A stretch of 63,903 nt of DNA from positions 77,735 through 141,637 of the forward strand of contig NZ_DFQV01000011.1 of NCBI RefSeq assembly GCF_002377945.1, written 5' to 3'. The stretch comes from Psychrobacter sp. UBA3480. GTDB lineage: Bacteria; Pseudomonadota; Gammaproteobacteria; Pseudomonadales; Moraxellaceae. The position numbers and the translations under genes were made by a program. How positions within the stretch are numbered: the first letter of the stretch is position 1; each line of letters starts with the position of its first letter. Positions 46,937 through 55,735 of the stretch are shown here, piece after piece. Below the pieces are notes generated by a model. The model searched no databases. It was not told the DNA's origin and saw only the letters and a list, made by a program, of their open reading frames with translations.

Positions 46937-47362
46937 ATGTTTCATACTCAGTCTGATGTTGTATTTATAAAAGGTCTAAAAGTTGAGGCGGTCATCGGTG
47001 TTTATGACTGGGAGCGTGCTATCACTCAGCCATTACTCATTGATATTGCGCTTGAGACGGACATTAGCCGTGCTGCTGTGTCAGATGATGTCAGCGATGC
47101 CCTGAGCTATAAAGAAGTCTGCGATGATGTGAGCGAGTGGTGTAAAGAGATTCAAGCAAAGCTGCTTGAGCATTTGGCTGGTCAGATCTCTGATAAGATA
47201 TTTGCAAAATATGACTGTCAAAAAATAACGTTGAGCATTGCTAAGCCTACTGCTATTGCTCAAGCGGATGCGGTAGGGGTGCAAATAACGCGCTATGCGT
47301 CAGTAGATACGTCAGCCACCCAAGCCGCAGAACCCAATAACAGCCCCTCTGATGATGCATAA
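46937..47362 (+). CDS. folB: Dihydroneopterin aldolase
   Basis: 141 residues. It has the family start FIKGLKVEAVIGVYDWERAI with the catalytic Glu, QPLLIDIALETD, and DALSYKEVCDDV. Then LLEHLAGQISDKIF and LSIAKPTAIAQADAVGVQI complete the fold. It makes hydroxymethyl-dihydropterin in folate synthesis. A tail of about 20 residues rich in Ser, Ala and Asn is extra. It overlaps folK by 11 bases, so the two folate genes are translationally coupled. Confidence 0.93.
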   Translation: MFHTQSDVVFIKGLKVEAVIGVYDWERAITQPLLIDIALETDISRAAVSDDVSDALSYKEVCDDVSEWCKEIQAKLLEHLAGQISDKIFAKYDCQKITLSIAKPTAIAQADAVGVQITRYASVDTSATQAAEPNNSPSDDA

Positions 47363-47885
47363 AGCGTCAGTGGATTTGAATTTGGCAACGTTCACACAAT
47401 GCGCACCTGAGAGTGTGCAAGCACAGCCTGTGGTAGAGCTAGTGTTAGCGCTAGGTAGTAACTATCAAGCCGACAAGTATCTCCCGCTTGCTCGGCAGCG
47501 CTTGGTAGCGCTAGGTGAGGTGCGATTGTCTACGGCTTTTCAAAATCCTGATTTTACTGCGACTACCCAATTACCAAAACCTGATTATACCAATCAGTGT
47601 GTCCATCTAACATTGACCACACCGATGAGTCTGCAACAACTACAGCAAACTTTTAAAACGCTTGAAGGCGATTGTAATAGATGCCGACAGACTGAGCCTA
47701 ACCAAATAAGGCGTGTGACGATAGACATTGATATCTTGCTCATCAAATTATCAAAAGAAAATAATAGCCTAAGCAAGAAATTAGTATCTAAACCAATGTC
47801 TGATTGGATAATAATGGCAGATCGTTATCCATTTAAAGCGCATGAGGAAGCAGGGGTTGAAGAATTAATTTTAACCAAGCTCTAA
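47352..47885 (+). CDS. folK: HPPK-like pyrophosphokinase, divergent
   Basis: 177 residues. The fold markers are VELVLALGSN (about 28-37), FQNPDF and the C-terminal RRVTIDIDILLIK, whose two Asp bind magnesium. It is shorter and more divergent than E. coli FolK: the W-x-PR-x-LD signature is reduced to QIRRVTIDIDIL and the tryptophan is missing. The position directly after folB supports folate synthesis. Another folK elsewhere in the genome could do the main job. Confidence 0.7.
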   Translation: MMHKASVDLNLATFTQCAPESVQAQPVVELVLALGSNYQADKYLPLARQRLVALGEVRLSTAFQNPDFTATTQLPKPDYTNQCVHLTLTTPMSLQQLQQTFKTLEGDCNRCRQTEPNQIRRVTIDIDILLIKLSKENNSLSKKLVSKPMSDWIIMADRYPFKAHEEAGVEELILTKL

Positions 47886-48067
47886 TTTTTCTAATGAGTA
47901 GCCATATCTTAACTGCTATTATATCTTTTCACCTAAAACTATCGCTATTCAGCATTCACTCTGCCTCAGCGCATCAGTTTCCTAGATAAAAATCTAATAA
48001 AAACTATGCGATTATATAGGCAATTGTTAGTATAAGTGACGATGTAATCTTCAAGACACTACTACCT

Positions 48068-48274
48068 ATGCAAAAACCAATGAACTTTTCGAAGAAAAAG
48101 ATAGTCACGAGTTTATTAGTAATAATAATCTCTACTTTATCTGCCTGCGATAACACGCCTTCCGAGCACCTTAAAACTCTTACCGAAGATAAATACCCTG
48201 TGGTAAAGAACGTTGGTCTATTACATTTAAATATAGCTAGTTTTAAACTAACCCCAGTTATTGATGAAACCTAA
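48068..48274 (+). CDS. Small lipoprotein of unknown function
   Basis: 68 residues: a basic start, hydrophobic IVTSLLVIIISTL and a lipobox LSAC (Cys at residue 27), then only about 40 mature residues. The inner ATG at codon 5 is equally possible. The local sequence is AT-rich. The protein may be the broken N-terminal part of a longer lipoprotein. It stands just before another orphan membrane protein. Confidence 0.45.
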   Translation: MQKPMNFSKKKIVTSLLVIIISTLSACDNTPSEHLKTLTEDKYPVVKNVGLLHLNIASFKLTPVIDET

Positions 48275-48293
48275 AAATTATAAGAAGAGAAGG

Positions 48294-48737
48294 ATGAAAA
48301 GTTATAGCAAAAAAATCCGCGGCATCTATCTCGGACATCAAAAACTTATCATCATAACTTTATTATTCGGATACTTTATTTTTGAGGTCTGGGGTGTGCG
48401 CTATATCGCTGAAAGAAAAGCAGAAAAACCAAATAATATAAAGGAAGGGTGTTTGTATCTACGAAGTAGTTATACCGACACAAGTAAAATGAAGATATTA
48501 AGATTGACCATAGATGGTCATAAAGTTGAGAGTCATAGAACGTTTTCAGGAAATATGCCTTATGGATATAAGTGGAATGGTCAACAGAGGGACGAGTTTT
48601 ATCAATATCTTGAATACAATAAAGAGAAGTGCCACCCCATTCAGTATGTCGATATAAATTTATTAATTACTAGAAAGATTTTTATTTACGATTATTTGGG
48701 CGATTTTAAGCCTACTACTAATACTAAAAAGGACTAA
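48294..48737 (+). CDS. Small single-pass membrane protein of unknown function
   Basis: About 147 residues from the ATG at 48294, preceded by AAGAAGAGAAGG. Earlier ATG or TTG starts at 48261-48264 overlap the upstream gene and lack a ribosome site. A basic N-terminus is followed by one transmembrane segment, LIIITLLFGYFIFEVWGV (about 20-37), then a soluble domain with two Cys (EGCLYLRSS and EKCHPIQ) and many aromatic residues. I do not recognise a family. Confidence 0.5.
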   Translation: MKSYSKKIRGIYLGHQKLIIITLLFGYFIFEVWGVRYIAERKAEKPNNIKEGCLYLRSSYTDTSKMKILRLTIDGHKVESHRTFSGNMPYGYKWNGQQRDEFYQYLEYNKEKCHPIQYVDINLLITRKIFIYDYLGDFKPTTNTKKD

Positions 48738-49243
48738 ATACATGTCGTAGACGGTTAAAAATGAAATAATTGATAGCTTTAGTAAAGTAGGCAGTGCGGA
48801 AAGGTTGCTAAATAATTTGTTCTAATTTTAACAATATGACAAATTAAAGCTTATAAGAAGCGGTGAGGTCAGGGTATATTTATTTAGTAAAAATTGTTAA
48901 ATATCTGGTATAGCGCAGGCACAGAGATATAGTACAATCTAATTTTGATTATATCGTTGTTGTATACATTGAGTAATATTGGATATACAGGACGGACAAA
49001 GGTCTTCTAAGTTATCAATTCATCAGAGAAATTCTTAGCTCGTGCATCTTACTCTGAGATGAAAAGCAACGATTTGCTAAGTCAGAATTTGCTAGAAAAT
49101 CAAGAAGGTTAACCTACCATGTATGCGGACATGGTAGATTTTATCCAATCCCGCTTTGATTTCATTGGTTCTTCACTAAAACCTATATAAGCATTTGTTA
49201 TCAGTCTATACGGCAATAGTACTGCCTACATTTAACGACTGTC
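48738..49243. other. Intergenic region before cysE 3' end
   Basis: About 500 bases without a clear gene. A hairpin, ctaccatgt / acatggtag with a six-base loop at 49114-49137, may end transcripts from the small membrane protein gene. A 32-codon open stretch ending near 49112 has a gene-like composition but no start signal. Confidence 0.45.
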
Positions 49244-50155
49244 TTAGCGATTTTTCTCATTATCTACGTCATTGATATCAGCACGACCAATCACATCTAA
49301 ATCTTCTAGACAAAGCTTGTCATATTCTTTTTTGCAAAAATTGGGATCAATATCGCACATCGCTGACTGTAGTTGATCGAGGCGATTCTCTGACTGTTGG
49401 ATGTGTTCAAGCATTTTGGCAAATGCTTCTGCGACAGGGTCTTGTGAATAAGGATCGATACCATAAGCACGGAAGGTATTGGTGCGTTTGGCAGTAGGGG
49501 TAGTATCTTTAGTTTGATCGTTGCTCTCACCAGCATGCGCAACTTTTTCTTGTTGCTTGGCATCTTGTACTTGTGTCGCGATTGGATTACCTTTTTCATC
49601 GTGATGATCTGAGATCATACGCGCGGCACTGCCGACCATCGTAGCACCTGCTGGTACTGGCTTGACTACCACTGCGTTCGAGCCGATTTTAGCATTTTTA
49701 CCGACCGTAAATGGCCCCAAAACTTTTGCACCAGCACCAACGGTTACACCGTCTTCTAACGTTGGGTGACGCTTGCCATTATTCCAAGACACACCGCCCA
49801 AAGTAACACCATGGTATAGCGTCACATCGTTACCAATCTCAGCCGTCTCACCAATGACGACGCCGACACCATGATCGATAAAAAACCGTCTACCAATCTT
49901 AGCAGCAGGGTGAATCTCGATACCTGTCATGATGCGCGAGCCGTAAGAGATCACGCGAGCGGCTAGTTTCTGTTCATTGTTCCAAAGACAGTGTGCACCG
50001 CGATGCAAAACAAGCGCATGTATGCCCGGATAAGTTAGGATCACTTCCAGACTATTACGCGCCGCAGGATCTCGGGTGAATACTGCATCAATATCTTCTT
50101 TCAAATCGTTTTTGATAGTAATAAGCGATTTGAATAATTTGGATGGCAATGACAT
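49244..50155 (-). CDS. cysE: Serine O-acetyltransferase
   Basis: 303 residues. An N-terminal helical part ([30 protein letters not shown]) is followed by left-handed beta-helix hexapeptide repeats ([37 protein letters not shown]). It acetylates serine for cysteine synthesis. The short N-terminal domain is that of the EpsC/NifP-like class. The C-terminal tail of about 110 residues after the repeats is long, with Lys/Thr-rich and acidic stretches, and is unlike E. coli CysE. AGGACGCTTT precedes the ATG. Confidence 0.93.
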   Translation of the reverse strand: MSLPSKLFKSLITIKNDLKEDIDAVFTRDPAARNSLEVILTYPGIHALVLHRGAHCLWNNEQKLAARVISYGSRIMTGIEIHPAAKIGRRFFIDHGVGVVIGETAEIGNDVTLYHGVTLGGVSWNNGKRHPTLEDGVTVGAGAKVLGPFTVGKNAKIGSNAVVVKPVPAGATMVGSAARMISDHHDEKGNPIATQVQDAKQQEKVAHAGESNDQTKDTTPTAKRTNTFRAYGIDPYSQDPVAEAFAKMLEHIQQSENRLDQLQSAMCDIDPNFCKKEYDKLCLEDLDVIGRADINDVDNEKNR

Positions 50156-50344
50156 AAAGCGTCCTATCTATTCGTCGGTAGAGTGTCGTTGCGAAAACAG
50201 CGATGTCTCTAATCTATGGTCATAAAGTTCGGATAATCAGGAATATATATTTTCGCTAAGCTTCTGCAAGTTATAACAGCTTTATACCGCAAAATATAGT
50301 AAAAAGCTGTCAAATAAAAGCAAGCTCATAAACTATGGCTTGTT

Positions 50345-51226
50345 TTAGTCTTTCGATAGCTTGGCAATCAAAGCGCTTAATAGCTGATACTCTTTTTGAT
50401 CAAGCTGTAGGCGTGACCCAAGTCTAGACAAGCGTGATGGCAATGACTTCAGATGTTCGCTATTTGCTAATCCACGCTGCACCATAAGGTCAGTGGTACG
50501 CTGAGTGAGCTGTTGCAGCTGCTGCTGATTAATAGCAGGCTCATCCCATTGCTGACGCAAACTTACGTTAATTGTCGACTGAACGCCTGTGCTCGTATCC
50601 GAATCTAAACTATCAGCTGTCTGAGTGTGCGTTTGAGCATAAGCAAAAATAAAGCTGGCGATGACCTGCACCGCTGATGCGACATTTAGCACAGGGTAAG
50701 CAGGATTGGCGTCGATTTGAATATGATAATCAGCATAAGCCAATTCTTCATTGGTCAATCCACGGTCTTCACGTCCAAATAGAATAGCGATATTTGGTTT
50801 GTTAGACGTAGCAGCAGATGAGGTATCAACATTACTATCATCTGCACTTAAAGCTGCCTGTGCATCGATAAAGTCAAACATAATCTTAGCGGCTTGCGTA
50901 GGTGTCACGACAGGGCGCGGCATATGACGGCTACGACTGCTGGCGGCAAACACCAACTGACAGTCTGAGATAGCAGATTCTAAAGTGGGTGCAATCAAAG
51001 CTGACGATAATAGTTCATTGCCACCCGCTGCATGAGACACACTGGTTTCGTCAATCGGTAATTTGGGATCGACCACCGTTAAGCGAGACAAGCCCATGGT
51101 ATGCATCGCGCGGGCAGCCGAACCAATATTGGCAGGTAAAGTTGTATTAACCATGACCACTTGTAGGCAATCAAGGTAGTCGTTCACTGTGCGTGATGAT
51201 ACGGCTAATGAAGCGTCGTTACTCAT
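50345..51226 (-). CDS. trmJ: tRNA (Cm32/Um32) 2'-O-methyltransferase TrmJ
   Basis: 293 residues of the SpoU (SPOUT) family. It has VNTTLPANIGSAARAMHTMG, the SAM-knot motifs LFGREDRGLTNEEL and YPVLNVASAVQVIASF, and a C-terminal helical part. TrmJ methylates the ribose of residue 32 in tRNA. The gene starts in a TAATG overlap with the upstream HPt gene, so they are translationally coupled. A Ser/Thr-rich insertion lies around residues 140-155. Confidence 0.9.
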   Translation of the reverse strand: MSNDASLAVSSRTVNDYLDCLQVVMVNTTLPANIGSAARAMHTMGLSRLTVVDPKLPIDETSVSHAAGGNELLSSALIAPTLESAISDCQLVFAASSRSRHMPRPVVTPTQAAKIMFDFIDAQAALSADDSNVDTSSAATSNKPNIAILFGREDRGLTNEELAYADYHIQIDANPAYPVLNVASAVQVIASFIFAYAQTHTQTADSLDSDTSTGVQSTINVSLRQQWDEPAINQQQLQQLTQRTTDLMVQRGLANSEHLKSLPSRLSRLGSRLQLDQKEYQLLSALIAKLSKD

Positions 51227-51606
51227 TATTGTCCCAGTCTCTGATTGATTTCTTGTTCAGCACGGTGTAATGCCATGGCAATCTCTTCAATAAGGACGGC
51301 TTGCTCATTAATCCGGCGCTCGCGGCAGTATTCTTGTAGCTGGCTGCTCAGACGGACTAATTGAGTCGTACCTAAGTTGGCGCTGGCACCTTTTAAAGCA
51401 TGAGCAGTTTCAAAACCATTGGCATTATCGTCTTTTTGATGAGCAATTCGCAGCGCTGCAACTCTTTGCTTACTATCAGCAAAATATACTTGTATCAAAT
51501 CAACAAAGTCTTCTTCGAGCAGGTCACGCATGTCCTCGAACTGTTCATGATTGATAATTTCTTCATCAGTTTGTCCGAGCATATTATTATTTGTAGTGTC
51601 ATCCAT
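51226..51606 (-). CDS. Stand-alone histidine phosphotransfer (HPt) domain protein
   Basis: 126 residues. The phosphorylatable histidine is H69 in FETAHALKGASANLGTTQL, and the helices before and after (LLEEDFVDLIQVYF, LVRLSSQLQEYCR) match an HPt four-helix bundle. It would pass phosphate between a hybrid sensor kinase and a response regulator. No kinase or regulator gene is near; instead it lies between dnaE and trmJ. It is coupled to trmJ by a one-base overlap. Confidence 0.88.
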   Translation of the reverse strand: MDDTTNNNMLGQTDEEIINHEQFEDMRDLLEEDFVDLIQVYFADSKQRVAALRIAHQKDDNANGFETAHALKGASANLGTTQLVRLSSQLQEYCRERRINEQAVLIEEIAMALHRAEQEINQRLGQ

Positions 51607-51678
51607 GGTGGTTGTCCAATTTATAAAAGTTAAAGCAATAAGATTACTATAATGAATTTTTAAAACGTAATGTACGTC

Positions 51679-54600
51679 TTAGCTGTAATGGAAATGTAAG
51701 TTCTCTTCACTGACCAAAGTCTTCAATGTCTGCAGGTTGTCGTCATTTGGGTAAACGCGCCAGTGCTCAGACAGTCCAACATTTGCGATGCCATAGACCT
51801 CATAAATGCTTAGTCCAAGTGGTAGACAATTATCATTGATAGAAGCGTCAGTATTACTTAGCGCATTATTGGCATAACTGGCTGACATACCGTTTTGATT
51901 GGCCGCATCATGGTTCATGTCGCTCTCTAATGCCAATAAATCATTACCGTTTTCATCATACAAACTGCCACCCATTGCAGGGTCGTAGGTACTATTACTG
52001 CTACTACCTAGCTCGTCTTGCTCTTGGTTATAAGCCAGACGCGGCTCGGGAATAATGTCAGCTTGGGCTGATTTAAGTAGTGGCTGTAGACGTGTGAGCA
52101 AATTAATATCACTACCGTGAACTTTGATACTGATTTTTTTGAGCCAACGTAGTCGGGCATCTACCATACTCATGGCACTATCAAGACGTGCAAACAAACG
52201 TCCATCACGCTCACGGATGCTGCCTTTGATGATGACGACTTCATCGATTTTCAACTGCTCTTTGACACGATTAAAACGCTCAGCGTAGCAGCTGACCTCG
52301 AGTCTCGATGTACCATCATCTAAAGTAATCACGTTACGATTACCAAAGTTGGCAATATCTATAATAAGCCCCGAGAAATAGCAGCTGCCGTTATAGCCTG
52401 TATCGGTTAACTTATCGAGACGCGCACCAGAGGTATAGCGTTTTAACTCATCCAAATACTCATTGATTGGATGTCCCGTTAAGTACAGTCCCAAGGTGTT
52501 TTTTTCCGCTTTTAGACGGTGTTTGTCACCCCAGATGAGTTCTGGCGTCATCACTAACGGCGGCGCTGCGACCACACCGTCCATTTCACCAAACAAATCC
52601 ATCATACCGATTTCGCGGTTTTGACGGTCTTGCTCAGCGGCTTGTACCGCGCTTGGCAATTGACTCATCAAGGCACCGCGAATCTCGTAAGCTTCGTCGG
52701 CTGGCAAGTCAGGTCGTAGCGTGGCGGCAAAGTCATCAAAACAGCCAGCACTGACCAACGCTTCAAGTGTGCGCTTATTGACTTTTTTGATATCGACACG
52801 GCGACAGAAGTCATATAAGTCTTTAAAAGGACCTTCGCGGCGGCGTGCATCTACGATAGACTCTACCGCGCCTTCACCCACGCCTTTGATTGCGCCAAGA
52901 CCATAGATGATATTGGTCGGAGTATCGGCAACGAAGTGCCATTCACTACGATTGACCGAAGGATTGACTACGGTTAACCCAAAGTTTTCACGGCAGTCAT
53001 TGATAAAGAACACGACATTGTCGGTGTTGTTCATATCTGAAGTTAAGACCGCTGCCATAAATTCGGCAGGGTAGTATTGTTTTAGATAGGCCGTTTGATA
53101 AGCCAATACGCCGTAAGCCGCAGAATGCGAGCGGTTAAAACCATAGCCTGCGAACTTTTCCATCAAGTCAAACACACCGCCTGACGTGACTTCATCAATG
53201 CCTTGTGAGGTTGCACCAGTGACAAAAATATCGCGCTGCTTGGCCATCTCTTCAGGTTTCTTTTTACCCATCGCACGGCGTAGCATATCAGCACCGCCCA
53301 AACTATAGCCTGCCATCACCTGCGAGATTTGCATCACCTGTTCTTGATAGACAATAACGCCATTGGTGTTTTCTAAAATCGGCTCAAGATTGGGATGGTC
53401 ATAAATGACTTCCTCGCGACCATGCTTACGGTCGATATACATCTCTACCATGCCTGCATCGAGTGGGCCGGGACGATACAGCGCACACATGGCGATGACA
53501 TCCTCGATATTGGTCGGTTGTAGTTTGGCCAGATACTTTTTCATGCCCATACTTTCTAGCTGAAAGACCGCCGTGGTTTTGGCATCTTGCAGCAGCTTAT
53601 AGGCTTTGCTGTCATCTAGCGGCAAATCTTCTAAAACTAAGGCAGGTACGTTTTCTTTTGCACGGCGTAAATTAATATTCTCAACCGCAGCGTTGATGAC
53701 GGTTAAGTTGCGTAGACCCAAAAAGTCAAACTTCACCAAACCGACAGCTTCTACATCGTCTTTATCAAACTGGCTGACACGGTGACCTTCATCATCACAG
53801 TAAATGGCACTAAAGTCAGTGATCTTGTGCGGAGCAATCAATACACCACCGGCATGTTTACCGACGTTTCGGCATACACCTTCAAGCTTAATCGCCATCT
53901 CCCAAATCTCAATGGCATCTTCATAATCCATATTATCAGGATTAGAGATCAAGTCTTTGAGCTGTGGCTCTTGCTCAAGCGCTTGGCTCAGTGTGATGCC
54001 AGGCGTTTTTGGAATCAGCTTGGATATTTTATTGGCCAAGAAGTACGATTTGCTTTGCACACGAGCCACATCTCGCACAACCGCTTTTGCGGCCATAGTA
54101 CCAAAGGTAATAATCTGCGATACGGCATCACGACCATAGGTTTGCGCGACATAATCAATGACGCGGTCACGACCTTCGATACAAAAGTCGATATCGAAAT
54201 CGGGCATCGATACCCGCTCAGGGTTCAAGAAGCGCTCGAACAGTAAATCGTAATGAATCGGGTCAAGGTCGGTAATGTTTAATGCGTATGCGACCAATGA
54301 ACCTGCACCAGAACCACGTCCAGGGCCTACTGGCACGCCATTGGCTTTTGCCCAGCGGATAAAGTCCATGACGATTAGGAAGTAACCAGGGAAGCCCATG
54401 GATAGAATAATATCTAACTCATATGCTAGGCGTTCATCATATCTCTGACGGAAATCGTTCCAATTGTCCGTACGTGCCTCGACAGGAAACAGCTTGTCTA
54501 AGCGCTGCTCAAGACCGCGTTGTGACTCGGCACGGAAAAACGATTCAATCGTCTCGCCTTCAGGAACAGGAAAATCAGGTAGGACGTTAATCCCAAGTGT

Positions 54601-55398
54601 CAAGGTGACATTGCAGCGTGTAGCGAGACGCAAGGTATTATCAATGACCTGCGGAATATCAGCGAATAATTGCTCCATCTGAGCTTGTGTTTTTAGATAC
54701 TGCTCATCCGAGTAAGTCTGCGGACGGTTTGGATCAGCAAGGACATAAGAGCCTGCAATACAGACGCGGGCTTCATGAGCATCAAAATCATCTTGCTCTA
54801 AGAAACGCACGTCATTATGCGCAATGATAGGAATGCTGTGTTTGGCACCTGAATGGATGGCTGCTTTAATAAAAGCATCTTCGCCTGAACGATTGGTACG
54901 CTTGATCGCAAAGTATAAACGATCATCAAATTTTGACTGCCATTCAGTAAGTAGTTCATCGGCCTTTTCTGGCATCGAGCCGACCAATGCTTGACCCACG
55001 TCTGACTTTTCGGTGAGCAGTACAATCACACCTGCTGCATGTTCTAATATATGACTGCGCTTAATAACTGGCGTGCCATGATTGATAGGATCAGCACGAC
55101 CTTCGGTAAACCCAAGCGATACGATACGGGTAATGTTTTGATACCCTTCGTTATTCATCGCGAGCAAGGTAAGGCGTGTGTCTTCATTATCCATGATGAC
55201 TTCACTGCCAATGATAGGCTTGATACCCGCACCTAAGCAGGCACGATAAAACTTCACCGTGGCATATAAATTGGATAAATCGGTCAATGCCAACGCACGC
55301 TGATTGTCAGCCGCAGCAGCTTTTACCAGCGGTTTGATACGCACGATAGAATCGGTGATGGAATATTCGCTGTGAATGCCAAGGTGTACAAATGCCAT
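51679..55398 (-). CDS. dnaE: DNA polymerase III alpha subunit
   Basis: 1239 residues. The N-terminal PHP domain is FVHLGIHSEYSITDSIVR onward. The C-family polymerase core has PDFDIDFC and KFDFLGLRNLTVI, which carry the catalytic aspartates, then GYGFNRSHSAAYG and the helix-hairpin-helix part. An OB domain follows (NRNVITLDDGTSRLEV). The clamp-binding motif is MMDLFG, with Met where Q is usual. Near the C-terminus a 70-residue Asn/Ser/Asp-rich stretch interrupts the tau-binding region. It is the replicative polymerase, about 80 residues longer than the E. coli protein. Confidence 0.96.
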   Translation of the reverse strand: MAFVHLGIHSEYSITDSIVRIKPLVKAAAADNQRALALTDLSNLYATVKFYRACLGAGIKPIIGSEVIMDNEDTRLTLLAMNNEGYQNITRIVSLGFTEGRADPINHGTPVIKRSHILEHAAGVIVLLTEKSDVGQALVGSMPEKADELLTEWQSKFDDRLYFAIKRTNRSGEDAFIKAAIHSGAKHSIPIIAHNDVRFLEQDDFDAHEARVCIAGSYVLADPNRPQTYSDEQYLKTQAQMEQLFADIPQVIDNTLRLATRCNVTLTLGINVLPDFPVPEGETIESFFRAESQRGLEQRLDKLFPVEARTDNWNDFRQRYDERLAYELDIILSMGFPGYFLIVMDFIRWAKANGVPVGPGRGSGAGSLVAYALNITDLDPIHYDLLFERFLNPERVSMPDFDIDFCIEGRDRVIDYVAQTYGRDAVSQIITFGTMAAKAVVRDVARVQSKSYFLANKISKLIPKTPGITLSQALEQEPQLKDLISNPDNMDYEDAIEIWEMAIKLEGVCRNVGKHAGGVLIAPHKITDFSAIYCDDEGHRVSQFDKDDVEAVGLVKFDFLGLRNLTVINAAVENINLRRAKENVPALVLEDLPLDDSKAYKLLQDAKTTAVFQLESMGMKKYLAKLQPTNIEDVIAMCALYRPGPLDAGMVEMYIDRKHGREEVIYDHPNLEPILENTNGVIVYQEQVMQISQVMAGYSLGGADMLRRAMGKKKPEEMAKQRDIFVTGATSQGIDEVTSGGVFDLMEKFAGYGFNRSHSAAYGVLAYQTAYLKQYYPAEFMAAVLTSDMNNTDNVVFFINDCRENFGLTVVNPSVNRSEWHFVADTPTNIIYGLGAIKGVGEGAVESIVDARRREGPFKDLYDFCRRVDIKKVNKRTLEALVSAGCFDDFAATLRPDLPADEAYEIRGALMSQLPSAVQAAEQDRQNREIGMMDLFGEMDGVVAAPPLVMTPELIWGDKHRLKAEKNTLGLYLTGHPINEYLDELKRYTSGARLDKLTDTGYNGSCYFSGLIIDIANFGNRNVITLDDGTSRLEVSCYAERFNRVKEQLKIDEVVIIKGSIRERDGRLFARLDSAMSMVDARLRWLKKISIKVHGSDINLLTRLQPLLKSAQADIIPEPRLAYNQEQDELGSSSNSTYDPAMGGSLYDENGNDLLALESDMNHDAANQNGMSASYANNALSNTDASINDNCLPLGLSIYEVYGIANVGLSEHWRVYPNDDNLQTLKTLVSEENLHFHYS

Positions 55399-55735
55399 AG
55401 AAGACTCTTACTGGTACGATCAAAGAAATAAGCTGCCGATAAAATAATTGATTATTATCAATCAATTATACTGATATCTAGGTTTCGATAAGACCTCGAT
55501 AGCCATATTGATACGTTTTAAATGGGGTCGTCAATAATAGCATTATTTGCCGCAGACAGCCACAGGTTCAAAGGGTTTAATCTGCGTGAGAGGATTTGTT
55601 TTTCTTATTTATTAACATGAAATTTTGCTGCGTTTTCTCTCAATAGTTGTTAGCATAAACATTTGTTTTTAAATAATTGTAATACTATGCCGATTTCACT
55701 ATATTATTCACGCAATCAAAAAAGACGATAATACT
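55399..55735. other. Divergent intergenic region between dnaE and the Mrr-like gene
   Basis: 337 bases without a gene. The right part is AT-rich and holds the promoter candidate of the endonuclease gene. No tRNA or other RNA fold was recognised. Confidence 0.5.
55677..55705 (+). promoter_or_regulatory. Sigma70-type promoter candidate for the Mrr-like gene
   Basis: ttgtaa (55677-55682) and tatatt (55700-55705) are separated by 17 bases. Both are near consensus, about 30 bases before the ATG. Confidence 0.55.

Noticed and set aside
53782..54246. 154-codon open frame opposite dnaE
   Set aside because: Antisense to a conserved polymerase core; composition follows the dnaE codons and no family features appear.
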